Shown: positions 46,422-57,234 of the stretch, in pieces
Layout: the number at the start of each line of letters is the position of its first letter
Position numbering within the stretch: position 1 is the first letter of the stretch
NCBI GenBank assembly: GCA_009760855.2
Contig: WPIO01000024.1
Location: forward strand, 1,481,501-1,545,500
DNA from: Cristatella mucedo
Taxonomy: Eukaryota > Bryozoa > Phylactolaemata > Cristatellidae
DNA: 64,000 bases
Direction of reading: 5' to 3'
Made by a program: the position numbers and the translations under genes
Notes under the pieces: model-generated
Database searches by the model: none
What the model saw: only the letters and a program-made list of their open reading frames with translations
What the model was told of the DNA's origin: nothing

Positions 46422-46445
46422 TTTCATGATCTAGGCTCAGCTTTT
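46405..46445. repeat. Perfect 17-bp inverted repeat (hairpin, 7-nt loop)
   Basis: Left arm 46405-46421 (aaaagctgagcctagat), loop 46422-46428 (tttcatg), right arm 46429-46445 its exact reverse complement. The left arm resembles a LINE-A internal segment also found near 41120 (caaagctgagtctaag), so the structure probably arose by fold-back copying at the broken 5' end of the LINE-A at 44770-46421. Confidence 0.9.
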
Positions 46446-46554
46446 CAGCGACTGGCCTCACCTGTAACCAGCGAAATATTTACAATATTGCTTGTTGTGG
46501 ACAGTAAAAGATCAACGAATCGCATGAGAAGAACTGTTATTTAATGCAATATAT

Positions 46555-46675
46555 CCTGTTGAGTAACTCCACAAGGTCACCAGTAAAAAGTGGGTGCTAC
46601 TCAAGAAAGTGGTCTCTAACTCGAACTCTTACCCTAAGCAGCTTTCGGTGCCCATACGGTAGCCAACGGACTTGG
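46555..46675 (-). mobile_element. LINE-B 3' end
   Basis: Reverse copy: tgagtaactccacaaggtca, gtgggtgctactcaagaaag, taagcagctttcggtgccca, then ggtagccaacgga. Confidence 0.75.
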
Positions 46676-47402
46676 GACAGACTCTAGAGGACTGGTAGAC
46701 TTTTCATTTCGGGAGGTAAATTTAGTGATGAGTTCAACGGAGACTGGCGTGGGGGAGGATTGAGAAGAAGAGCGCGACGATGCGGTTTTCAGTCTGGCAG
46801 GAGCAGTAACGAGTCGGTACAGTCCTTATGCTGTTCTTCCTGAACTATGAAGAATTTAGAGAACCGCTCTGTTAAGCTGCCATTGGAATCACTTGGCAGT
46901 ACGCTTGACTGTGAGCGGTACGGAGGATGGTCGGTAGTGGACTTTTGGGGTACTAATCTGTGATTCAACTATTTCTCTATAAGATTGTACTTAACCTTTG
47001 CTAAATGTATTGATAAGATCGATAATAATCATTAAAAGCCAAGCGGTAGACGGCGAGTCCTAAATTTTTGTTGGCCTCTTTGTACGGGAGTCTAGAGTTG
47101 ACCGATTTATCGCTTTGAAATTGATAGAATTCTTTTTATATCAACCAACTGATGAACTGCCCTGTAGCTGGTCTAGTAATTGAATTTCATCACGGATTCT
47201 AGGCGACAAACATTTAGCCTAAATAGTTAACGTATATATTGCAATTACAATCCCTTGCTACAGATCACCGACGCTAAGCAAGTTAGGCATTAGCTACGTG
47301 AATAGGTTAGTGGCCTGCATGCCAGAACAGCCAAAAAGCATATTTTCATTGTGTGGAGAAGAATGTGAATGAATAATTGAGGCGCTATTATGATATACGT
47401 AC

Positions 47403-47521
47403 TTCAGCGTCCGGACTTGAAGCTTCGTCACCGGACGAGTCGCCACCATTTTCGGCCAATCTCTTCGAATTCTGTCCTTTTAACTGCTTTTCGTCTCTCT
47501 TTTTTGCACCGGTCTTTGTGG
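47403..47521 (-). CDS. unc-89: UNC-89-like exon 7: Lys-rich then acidic linker between the SH3 domains
   Basis: The acceptor is aattttattttag and the donor is gtacgt; phase 1 in, phase 0 out. It reads ATKTGAKKRDEKQLKGQ followed by NGGDSSGDEASSPDAE: a basic half then an acidic Ser-rich half, with no fold expected. The SSGDEASSPDAE part looks like casein-kinase or proline-directed phosphorylation targets (inference). The exact phase fit on both sides, with no other open minus frame, supports coding status. Confidence 0.75.
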
Positions 47522-49077
47522 CTAAAATAAAATTCAGCATTTGTTTTGCTAGGCAAACACGTGGCCGAGAAAAACCTCAGCTATAATAATTTTGAATGCG
47601 ATTTGGGCACTGTATTCATCCGCCAATAGTCAGATACAACAGCTCGATCTGCGAGTACGTACGTTGAATTCGAACAGCTAGCGTAATCTAGCAGGCAAAG
47701 TCCCATTACACGATAACGCCTAAATTAAAGTGATGAATTCATCTAGTGCTCAAATTATCTGAAGACCTATGTCCTGCCTCACTTATATCACGTGCTGACA
47801 AATAAGAATATTCCAAGGCGAACTGCAAGCAACTTAGTATGATTGTAAGTCAGAGTACAAAAAACTGTTCTTGCTATCAGGTCATTCAATAAACAGTCGG
47901 GTCCCAAGTACTTGCAGCAGGAATTTGCTACCGAGTATTAGCTCTTGACATCCAAATGATTGATAGATTGATAGCTAGACTAATTTTAGATTGGAAGTAA
48001 ATTGAAGAAACTAGCAGTGAGTTGCCTGTACGCACGTGCATGCATGTACACGTGTACACAAACACAAGAGCCGGGTTACTTGCCGACTACGCCAGGTTTG
48101 AGACTCAAAACGAGTCATTCACACCATTTAATAATCTGCCCCAAACCAGACTGAGGATAGTTAACAATAACAATAAAAAGACATCTGAGCAGCAATTTAG
48201 ATTAACTAAATCTCTTTCAGGTTACTTTATATATGCTGAAAATGAAGCTTATCAAATGGTTAGTGATAACATGCCCACTGCCTGTAAGCAATAACACACA
48301 AGCGAAAATTCTCACAAGCTCAGCAAATGCTGTGAGGAGCAGGTGTTTGTTACCTTCTTTTTAATGTTGTCAAGTCAGGGGCTGCCGCGACGTCAATCGA
48401 GAGCGAGTTTGTGGCTATGGGATCATTCAAACGAAAGGCGTGGTCTCCATAGAGTTTGGGGTGGATTAGAGGCACTGCTAAGTGACTTGAGTCACAAGAG
48501 TGGGTGTAAAATTCGAATACTGAGAAGGAAGTATTTGTGGTAGATAAGTAGTTCGCGCTATATTAACTTGAGGTATAGTCAAATCCTATGCGACTGCTAG
48601 TGAGCATCGTATATCTGTACGCGCCTTCTCCGTCAGAAATCAGCTATATACATACATCGACATACCACACCTCGAATCAAAAGTGTATATCGTACAACAA
48701 TTAAACAAAAGCACCTGTATACTAGATAAATATAAGGCTCTGGCAGCATGTTTGCCTCTTGTTCCGTGCGGTAGGGAGCTTATATTATGGTTTGTTGAAT
48801 TCTCTTATTACATACCTGAAATGAAGGTGTCTACCAGAATGACCTTCTGTGGAGATAAAATAAAAGTCGTCGGGATGGAGCTACGAGACTGTGACTGAAG
48901 GATAGCACGTGCTGGTCATGCTGTCAAGCCTGTTCGACAGCACAAGCTAGTGGCAGTTTTTGGCAAGCTGCTTATCAGATGATCAACCTCGTGTTGTTCT
49001 AAGAGGTGCTATGCACAACACGCATGCTGGTAGAACAGTGACAGTAAGACCACTGCAAACCACACACGACTACTTAC

Positions 49078-49104
49078 AATCTTCCGTGGCTGCATCCTCA
49101 GTAC
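49078..49104 (-). CDS. unc-89: UNC-89-like exon 6: 27-nt microexon in linker
   Basis: This candidate microexon lies 215 bp downstream of exon 5 in the transcript. It has a good acceptor (ttgattgcaaagcag) and a perfect donor (gtaagt). With the incoming phase 1 it reads GTEDAATED and leaves in phase 1, exactly as exon 7 needs. Because its length is a multiple of three it could be included or skipped without shifting the frame. The acidic content matches the flanking linkers. No domain homology supports it, so transcript evidence would be decisive. Confidence 0.6.
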
Positions 49105-49319
49105 CTGCTTTGCAATCAAGAAGAGGCATATTTTAGGTCGAAAATTACTAAGCTATGAGTTTTGCTTTCAGAGCCACAGCAACCGTCGCGCCATGCCTAG
49201 AAACCTTGCTATAAGCACGTAGCACGGAGCTGTACGTACACCTGTGAGCTCCTTACATGTTCCGACCTTGCATAAGTCCATACATGAGCTATGTAATCTT
49301 CTCAAGCAGCTGAGCTTAC

Positions 49320-49551
49320 CTTCAGGTGCTTCTGTGGCGCTGGCATTGGCCTTGGCTGAGTCTTGCATTTGCGCTTCTCCGAGGCAGCTTCGAGGTATGT
49401 AGCCAACTTGCAAGCTGTCTCTTTTGGATCTCACTAGCCAGCGATCTGTTTTTGCAGTGTCGAGAATCTCGACCAGGTCACCGGGTTTGAAAGTTATCTT
49501 CTTACCACTGTCCACATACTGTGTTGTTACGATCATTTCCCGCAGGAACTC
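49320..49551 (-). CDS. unc-89: UNC-89-like exon 5: first SH3 domain
   Basis: The acceptor is tatgtgttag and the donor is gtaagc; phase 0 in, phase 1 out. It begins EFLREMIVTTQYVDSGKK and continues ITFKPGDLVEILD, RWLVRSKR and VGYIPRSCLG, matching the SH3 strands: ALYDY-like start (degenerate), acidic/GD RT region, core Trp, and G-x-I/V-P end. The ALYDY motif is weak, so ligand binding may be altered. The exon ends in a short acidic Ala-rich linker. It is the extra SH3 compared with UNC-89, in which I know of only one. Confidence 0.85.
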
Positions 49552-49686
49552 CTAACACATACGCAAAGGCTGCGGCTGTATTTATGATAGCATGTAAAGA
49601 AAAAGATTTTTAACTTGGCTTAGTGCTTCCTATTCTTTGGCAAAACGAACATAGCACAGAGCATTCGGGTTCTACAGCCACGGTAA

Positions 49687-49800
49687 TGTATCATTGAATA
49701 CTTGCCACCTAGTAATGGTAATGCCGTGCCATGGTAATGCATTCCACAGAATAGGGCTATAGTATCATTGAATACTTGCTACCTACTACTGCACTGCATA
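49687..49800. repeat. Imperfect local duplication
   Basis: gtatcattgaatacttgcca (near 49687) recurs as gtatcattgaatacttgcta (near 49751), about 64 bp apart, with tggtaatgc repeats between. Confidence 0.7.
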
Positions 49801-50039
49801 ATTTAGCCATAGCAGATGGCTAGACTCTTAAGTTCCTCATAAGTAGATGCTTAAGGGAGTACTACGAGTGAACTCTGCTTTTCGAGAAGGTCAAAGTACA
49901 ATAGAAAAAAGGCTATATCTAATGGGGCCTCTATGCATCACTGACCTTTCTTTTGAGTCATCGATGTACAAAGTATTTAGAATTTAATCACATATTATCT
50001 TCATGCATGTGGCTGTTACTACAAAAAGCATGTGCTCGC

Positions 50040-50094
50040 ACACAGGCTCACACTTGCACATGCACACACTCACACACCCGTGCACACGCGCACA

Positions 50095-50127
<33 letters not shown>

Positions 50128-50140
50128 GCACGCACACCAC
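50040..50140. repeat. (CA)n microsatellite
   Basis: CA-rich block with an uninterrupted run from about 50100 to 50127. Confidence 0.95.
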
Positions 50141-50239
50141 AGGTGTGTGCGAGCATTTTAGCAGCATAGTCAAGCAGGCCTTTTTTCCTTTCCCTTTCCA
50201 TTTCCTTTTGGTGCATGAGATAAAGCATGAAAGCCTAAG

Positions 50240-50335
50240 ATCGGTATGGTAAAAAGCCACTTGGGCTTTGAAGGCGCTATACAAAACTCCAGTTTAACAT
50301 CCACTTTGTCTTTGCAGCTCTGGAAGTTAAAAATG
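50240..50335 (+). mobile_element. LINE-B 3' scrap
   Basis: Diverged match: gatcggtatggtaaaaagcc, ctatacaaaactccagttta, then ctttgcagctctggaagtta. Confidence 0.55.
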
Positions 50336-50657
50336 GCTATACGTGAATGCACGCGTACTCCAGATGACTGCTTACCGGCAAAGCCATATCCACACTGTCG
50401 GTCAGGCATGGTGTGTCTCAGGTGATACCGGAGCTAATGTTTTTATTTTTAGCTCAATATCTATCCCATTTTGCTGTTTCTTACATGCAGCCAACCATAT
50501 CTGAAGCACCATATCTCTCTGTCTCTGTCTCTGCCTTTCTCTTTGGTCAACTGAGCTCTGTTAGTTTCTTTCTGACCCTCTCTGCCCATAGCACTCTAGT
50601 TCTTTGCGAGTCTGTCTCCCTACCTCTGCATGGGTCTCATTGCTTGTCAATCTCTGA

Positions 50658-51371
50658 ATGAGTCTCTTTTTTCTATCTCTATCTGTCTTCGAGGTCCTGT
50701 CTGTCTCTCTCTTTTTTTCGTCTCTTTCTTTCCATGTCTGCACAAGTATATTTGTGTCTGTCTTGTCTTCCCTCTCTTGCTGTTTGTATTTTTCGGTCTG
50801 TCTTATTATGACAAATCTTTATTCCATGCAACCTCAAACGTACGTGGAGCCCCCGTGCAACCTGCAAGTTGCCCATCCTGTTGATACTTGCTTAGGCCAT
50901 GAAGCTTACCGAACACTCTATAATAACCTAGCAACAGAATGCTCAAACCTTCCATTCGATATGTTCAGCCTGTTACGTCGCCGGACAAGCCCGGAGTTTA
51001 CCCACCAGAACATTCAGTTTGTACAGCCCTCGGGCTGTTCCTATTTACGGACACACGGAGCTGCGGTTTCTTGTGCACAGGCAAGCTTTTACTGCAATGA
51101 TTTGGAACAAGAAGGAGCAATGCAAGCAGAATACATCTGCGCCTACCTACCGCAGACAGCGATAACAAACAAACAGCAAAGGAAGCTACTCAGCAGCACA
51201 TCGAAGCCGAAACGCAACGAAGGGAACTTTACATGCAAGCGACAAACTCTACAACAAGAAGAGACAGAAGAAGCCCGAGAGCTTTGTGGCGTCAGAGATC
51301 AACCAATGCCTCACTTACCGCTACGTCAGCAGCAGACACTCAGGCTCGGACACTCTGGCATCTTGGTTTGA
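50658..51371 (+). CDS. Unassigned open reading frame, antisense within an intron
   Basis: A 237-codon open frame on the strand opposite the host gene. The first third is translated CT-rich repeat (hydrophobic, probably meaningless). From the Met at about 50826 it reads MQPQTYVEPPCNLQ, then a mixed, Cys-containing sequence to a Gln/Glu-rich end (TLQQEETEEARELC). I recognise no domain. A second frame overlapping the end (about 51235-51425) is also protein-like, with LYNKKRQKKPESFVASEINQ and SDTLASWFEYLSLPAFARK, so a frameshifted retrocopy or pseudogene is as likely as a nested gene. No polyadenylation signal or splice partners were found. Confidence 0.3.
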   Translation: MSLFFLSLSVFEVLSVSLFFSSLSFHVCTSIFVSVLSSLSCCLYFSVCLIMTNLYSMQPQTYVEPPCNLQVAHPVDTCLGHEAYRTLYNNLATECSNLPFDMFSLLRRRTSPEFTHQNIQFVQPSGCSYLRTHGAAVSCAQASFYCNDLEQEGAMQAEYICAYLPQTAITNKQQRKLLSSTSKPKRNEGNFTCKRQTLQQEETEEARELCGVRDQPMPHLPLRQQQTLRLGHSGILV

Positions 51372-52171
51372 ATATCTCTCCCTTCCTGCTTTTGCAAGGA
51401 AGGCCACAGGAACAATGTTAATACTAATTAGCTAGCTACTAACGTTTTATTACCGAATACCTGCATTTTCTCCCTAAAATTAAACAATAGGAACGCCATA
51501 TTCCACGTCTGATCTCACTTGCACTAATACTCGGCCCTTTCCACATATGGAATGATGCATGCGTGTGGGGCAATTGTATTCATGTACAAGCACTTGGTGT
51601 TCACTGGGTCAAGGTAAACTGCTCAGCAAGGAGCACGGAGCCCTCAGCAGTGATCAGAGTTTGGAGATGCTCTGCAGGGCCACCCGTGTCTTCATCGGCA
51701 TCGCACTGCTATCACGTGGTATAGCTGCTTCAGCTTAGTGGCAGCACGGCACTGGCCACGTGCGGAGAGACCACCCGTTCATCAAAACCTTTCAGCGTGC
51801 TCACGGCTGCTGCTTGTGGCAAAGTGCCTGCATAATCTCTGGTATGCATTGCTCGGAGGATGCTGTGCTGCTTGGACACGTGCAACGAGCACGTGCACAA
51901 CCGATTTATCCCTAGCAGCTCCCTGGTTGGCAAGACTGACACTTCACTGAACCGCACGGGTCAGTGCAGGGAAATAGCTTCTGGCTTGTAAACAAGTCAA
52001 AGCAGAGAGAGCTTCTGTCGGCGTGATCGGAATGATCAGCAGCTGTTCCTAATTAAAAATAGCAGGCAAATACACACAGGGAAGGGCCCCGAAGAAGAGA
52101 CGAGGCAGGGAATGAACAGATGGTTGGCTAGTGGAAACACTATTAGCCCACGGAAAACGAAGTGACTATTT

Positions 52172-52312
52172 GCCGGCTGGTTTAGCTCAGTGGTTCAGGT
52201 GCTCGCCCGGTCTAACTTTTGGCTGAGGTCGTGGGCTCGAGCCCTGTGGCATATGTGAAGCATTTGAATCGAGATTAAGTTCACTTAGGACGCTATACAA
52301 ATGAATATATTC
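52172..52312 (+). mobile_element. SINE-2: tRNA-derived head with LINE-A-like tail
   Basis: Head gccggctggtttagctcagt then ggttcaggtgctcgccc holds a textbook A box (tagctcagtgg). B-box region gtcgtgggctcgagccctg. The tail gtgaagcatttgaatcgaga then ttaagttcacttaggacgct and atacaaatg parallels the LINE-A 3' end. It could be mistaken for a tRNA gene, but there is no acceptor-stem pairing. Confidence 0.8.
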
Positions 52313-53165
52313 ATATGCAGACATAAATCCACTTGAAGCATGTTTCCCATAGTTTTTTAATAGAGACTACTGTGAGATCGAATAATAGATGACAGCACAG
52401 GGATTATCCAGCAACTTAAAAACAATCAAGTTTCAGAATTCCATCATGAGATCTACCAATACAGATTTATGAAGTGGAACTCTTGTTTTTGACCGTGGGC
52501 AGAAGCAGTCAGTATTTATTTTTTAAATTCAGATAATATGTAACTGTAGCGTATCACTTAGTAAGATACTTGAAAAGCAACTGAATCAAAAAAACTTATT
52601 TATCAAGCAACATAAGAAACTCTGCGGTTATCACTCAGCTTTCTTTGGGCAGTAAAGAATTGCCTGGGGCAGAACTTTAACTTAAGACCTGGGTCACAAA
52701 ATGCAAGCACATTACCCCTAGCTTTCGACCCAGCAGCCAACGAACACTGGACTTCTAGCTTGGTTGCCATTAGAGGCAAGCTCAATACCTATTTAATCGA
52801 TGTCTCACACTGAACAACTGTAGTTCTCTAAATAAAATTACTTTAAAACTCATTTTGTATGCAGACTGACGACTTGCATTCAAACCGGTGCATTTACTTT
52901 GTTGTAATTTAAAAGTGCTGTTAGAGCTACGAAAACTACTTGAGTATCTGTAAACAAGTAATTAGTCCGAATGACTCTGCCCTTCAAGGTCTGGTCCACT
53001 AACTATTGAGTGGAGTAGGATATTTGCACCGGACATTTGGCACCATAAAAAACCATACAGTACAACATGGCGACTCATGCAACGAATAAGGGTTGCAAAA
53101 ATGCCGAAGCTGGTTTGGCCCGTTGTTAAGTTGCTCACCTCGACCAAGGTTAATGTGAATTTATT

Positions 53166-53258
53166 TGATGACGGGGTACTGGGCTAGAGATCCGTGGCAT
53201 ATGTGAAGTGCCTGAATAGATATTGTCCTCTTGGGGCACTATACAAGTGAATTATATA
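53166..53258 (+). mobile_element. SINE-2, 5'-truncated copy
   Basis: Starts in the B-box region (actgggctagagatccgtgg) and keeps the tail atatgtgaagtgcctgaata then gatattgtcctcttggggca and ctatacaagtgaatt. The stem arms aagtgcc/ggcact pair. Confidence 0.75.
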
Positions 53259-54356
53259 TTTTTTATAATGTGCCATACCATGCCTTGGTTTCATTGCTAC
53301 CAGTCTCCTTTAGGTACAGAAAAGCTCCGTGATCAGCAGACCTAAATTTGATCCTAAATTGACATATTTAAAATGCAGCTGCATCGAAAGCCTTGAAAAA
53401 TGTCATAGCATTGTGTTAGATTGTCATAGGTGACGACGGTCTTTGTTTGGGGTACCTTTGCTCGTCATAAAGAGCAACGCAAGTTTTTCTGAGGCTTTAA
53501 CCTCGTTATGCAAAGATTATGCTGACTAATAGCCAAGCATGCAGCCTAGGCTCACTATTTAAGACCGTGTATAGCGCCATGTCTACAAACCCAGCGATTT
53601 GGTCGCTCCATTGGTGGTGCGCTGCTAACAAACCATACAGCAGCCATGCTCAAAACCAAAAGATCTTCCAGCGACCCTAACAAGACTAATTATGTACAGC
53701 TGGTCATTTTTTCTTGGCAGCAGCACCGACGGAATATAAATCCATCTTGGATACCACCTAGGAGCCGGGAATGTGCAACTGCGCGAGCATGCTTGCGCAT
53801 TCCTAGAGGAGCGTGCAAACGAATCAAATCTGACATGCAAAGTAACTTCCCGTGCCCGGTGAAAGGGAACCGCGTGAAATACTTCACTAGAGTTTTTTTT
53901 TTCTTTCAAGGCAGTCGAGATTCTGCCTGATGTCAGAAGAACACGACAGATCACGATTTCAGTGCAGCCTAGCTCTGCATGCCACATCTATCAAGCCACA
54001 GAGGTAGCCAAGACCTACCAGTTTGGGCTGTAATGAATAGAACAGCAAAATGAAAATTAGCAATAACTCGTAGATTTTTATATCACTAGCAAACACGCAG
54101 CATGATCTTGTCACTACGGGTGACTTTTTATACGACGCAATACCTCGCAAATAAACTACTGACAGGTGCACGCAGCCCATGTCGAGACAGGAAAACAAGC
54201 TTGCCGGGTTCATGAAAGAATAAAAGTCGCCAAGACTACTTCTGGTACTAGACTACAGCTGGCTGCTGCCGCGAGCGATGCCTAATCTTCTCGCCTTTGC
54301 AATGCCGCCGCAAACTGCCGCTGAGGCTGTACGACAAAAAGCAGGCGAGCGGCTAC

Positions 54357-54472
54357 CTTGTCTGATAGAGTATCCGTGCTGCAGCTGTCCTCTTCGACCA
54401 CGGCTGACAACCTTCGGTAGGACGACAGCGAATACTCACTGTCACTGCTGCTGCTGCCTTCCTCTGACAAGG
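54357..54472 (-). CDS. unc-89: UNC-89-like exon 4: Ser-rich acidic linker before SH3
   Basis: The acceptor is ctctgttgtag and the donor is gtagcc. Phase 1 in and phase 0 out, fitting both neighbours. The peptide is 39 residues, very Ser/Asp/Glu-rich, with SEEGSSSSDSEYSLSSYRRL and a DSCSTDTLSDK end. It is probably disordered and phosphorylated. The piece SSYRRLSAVVEEDS resembles, from memory, the SSYRK-type segment just before the SH3 at the nematode UNC-89 N terminus, which would place the ancestral N terminus inside this longer protein. Confidence 0.75.
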
Positions 54473-56731
54473 CTACAACAGAGTTGTCTTTCTTCTAGAG
54501 TATGCATAAAAAGCTAGATTAAAAGTGAAGGACTCGTTGCTGAAGACAAAATTGAATCTCGTCGAGGGGAGATAAGTTTGCTCGGCACTACTCCTGGGTG
54601 GCACCGTTTGAGGGCATAGCAGCAACACGGCAACAAACATGCCCTCTGTGGCCCTTTCCATAACGTCGCAACGTCGCTTGCTACAGCTTTATCTAGACTG
54701 GCAAGAACTCTTGTAGTCGAGTCAGCCAATAACTTGCAGCTACTTTGTCTGTCGAGGCAGTAAAGAAGCAGATGCCGATGACTGACGGAAAGGGCGTGAG
54801 TGTTCTGGGCCTGGTTCTAAAAAAGTAGCTGGATGGTCTACTTCATCCTAGCAGGTATTTAAACTGACTGCACCAACAGCAGCGATTCTGCCTCATATGA
54901 TACTTCCATTGTATGGCACCGTAACAATATTGCTACATGAAGCTGCTGTAGAAGGATGAGGGCTCAAGTCGCCAATGGTTGGTATGCAGGCGATAGCAGA
55001 TTATGTTGTAAGCCAGCAGCAAATTGTGTTGGAACCTCTCTGATGGTTTTCTGCTCAAGTAGAAGATCACAGACCTGTGAGTGACTAGAAGACCTGTCGG
55101 TGAACTGCTGTGGTGCATTAGCTCGTACATAAAGTATGTGATGACTTTAATTTTCACGACCATTACTAGCCAGCAGTAGGTGACTCGTTTACAATCGATA
55201 TGCCCATTGTCCAAAATAGAGCTCCGACTATAAACAGCTAGTTCAAACTTAAGAAAAGTTTGAAGATAACCCGAGTCCAAATGCTTGCCGGTCTAGATTC
55301 AGCTTAATCAAAATGTATCTGAAATCGTCAAATCGTCAAATCGAAATGCCGAAAATCTTATATTAAGTGCTACTATAGCATAGTATTTCTGTAGACAAGA
55401 GAGAAAAAGTACACCATGTCGGCCGTGGAAGTGAAACCACCTCTTCCCACATTAGCGAACGTCGACTGATATAAATCTTATGCTTTCAGTTGCAGATACG
55501 GGATTCTTGAACCTGCTTCCTGTTAGTAAACTGTGTCATCCTTTAATTTTCGGAATCTCAAGTCGGCCCATCTCAATAAAATTGTATTGCCGATCGCTGC
55601 AGAAACTGTTGGCCAAGCAGTTCTCTTACTTCCTTACTTATTACTCATCTTATTTCTTACTTACTTCCCCTGTACTCATACTGAAGCTCCAACTGACATT
55701 CTCAGAGTGTACGACAATAGATCCACTGTGCTGAACCCGGCCGTCCAATGAGGCAGCTAGTCAGCTAGAAGATGGCGCCAGTCTCCACATATCCAGCTGG
55801 ACTTATCATGGGGGGGGTCACTTCTAATAAGGAAATCAACTTTGCAGCAGTGAAGCTCGGCAACAACGAACCAGCTCAGCTACTAGCAAAGGACACGATG
55901 CTGCTCCAGCAGCAGCAATAGAAGTAGTGCAGCGGTCAGTCAGTCACTCAGAGTCATCTCAGCGAATTGCCCGACCGGAGATGCAGATCTGGAGATCTTA
56001 CGTGCAGATGGCATTCAGTGCATTCCTGTCCAGTGTGAGCACATATAGAGCTTTCCAGAGGAGGGTACATGCTGTAGACAACAACAGATGACTGGCCAGG
56101 AGAAAAGATTGCGCTAAAAATTAATAGAGCAGCTGTCTGAACTGTCTGTCTAGATCTTCGATATGCAGCTGCAGCGGCAGCTGCTACAGCCTTTGGCCCT
56201 ATACAACCGAAGCTTCTGCAGCATCCTTCTTTTAATGCAAGCTTTGCACGCAAGTCTAGTAAGACGATCAAACCGCTTGCAAGAGTAGCCGAGAAGAGAC
56301 ACGATGCTGCCCATTCTTGTACTCACCGAAGACTTGTGTTCTCTCGCTCGTCTTCACGTGTATCATGCTAGCAGCACGAGCGGCACAATATCACTGCCTA
56401 ATGTGCTGCATTGCATTTTCTGGCCTCCTGCACCCGGGCTCCACCTGAGCAATGAACGCCCACTACAGAATCTAATATGCAAAGCTCTGGTGGAAAGCTT
56501 GCCGACCCATAAATGGGCTGCATATGGCTGCGCTGTGTGTGCCACATTGTGAAGATCTCGGCGCTGCCTAATGGCTCTCGCTAAGTTTCACCAGGTCGTC
56601 GTTCTATGCCGGCCTTTGAGAACGTCGGAAAATGGCATGGCACCCTGGCTCATTAAGCCAAGCTTTGCTAGTAGACAGATATTGGTGCCGACCGACCGTA
56701 ACCGCTTTGCTGCTGCCAAACATGAGCTTAC

Positions 56732-56932
56732 CATCGGCCACTGTCAGTGTGCAGCTGCAATAGATGGCTCCGGCAGCATTCGTGGCTGTGCACGTGTACT
56801 CCCCTGCATCGGCTGTGTAGCAGCGACCAATGAGAAAGCAGTGCTCGTCGTCGGTTGAGCTGAAACTCTTCTGACCGTCCGGCTGAAGGACTCGACCCTG
56901 GTGGAACCACGTGACAGTGGGCTTCGGTGTGC
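56732..56932 (-). CDS. unc-89: UNC-89-like exon 3: second half of Ig domain 1
   Basis: The acceptor is gatcgactgcag and the donor is gtaagc; phase 1 in, phase 1 out. It completes the I-set domain with GTPKPTVTWF (core Trp), a long C'-E region, and DAGEYTCTATNAAG with the second Cys, then TLTVADG. All key Ig residues (Cys, Trp, D-x-G-x-Y-x-C) are present, so this domain should fold normally. In M-band proteins such Ig domains bind titin-like or myosin-associated partners; the partner here is unknown. Confidence 0.9.
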
Positions 56933-57234
56933 CTGCAGTCGATCGAACGCTATTGGTCAACTGGACAATACGACCGGCGCAAGAAATGTATGTCCAAAGG
57001 CATGACTATGTAGCTTCTTGGCAGTTGGAAGACTGTTTATTATTTATATACTTACGCCTGGGCATATGCTGCATACCTGATAATTCATATGTCATGTCAT
57101 GTGAGTTTTTGGCCATTAAATAAATGATCGTGCTCAGTAACCGATGAAATTTCCTCATGCCGTAATTGTGTTCATTCAACTTCTACACGAAGGGCTAAGT
57201 AGAAAACAATGTATTCTCCCTCAAAACAGCTTAC

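Larger units (their letters stand above)
40051..47402 (-). other. Intron between exons 7 and 8
   Basis: Contains a diverged SINE-1 (40310-40440), LINE-A pieces (40610-41130, 42062-42155, 42745-43000, 44770-46421), LINE-B (41570-41690, 46555-46675), the 30-bp minisatellite (44001-44630) and the 17-bp hairpin (46405-46445). Nothing recognised in 41140-41560, 41700-42050, 42160-42740, 43010-43800 or 46680-47400. Confidence 0.65.
47522..56731 (-). other. Introns between exons 3 and 7
   Basis: Contains exons 4 to 6, CA tract 50040-50140, LINE-B scrap 50240-50335, the plus-strand open frame 50658-51371, and SINE-2 copies 52172-52312 and 53166-53258. A GC-richer stretch at about 51600-51960 and another at 55740-56700 have no recognised content. 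An imperfect repeat of about 64 bp lies at 49687-49800. Nothing recognised in 47530-49070, 52320-53160, 53260-54350 or 54480-55730. Confidence 0.6.

Noticed and set aside
51730-51957. Open frames on both strands in a GC-rich patch
   Set aside because: No domain, no matching splice sites or phase for the host gene; could be a regulatory or alternative first-exon region but nothing shows it.
52172-52260. tRNA gene
   Set aside because: A and B boxes are present but the cloverleaf fails (no acceptor stem) and a LINE-like tail follows; this is a SINE.
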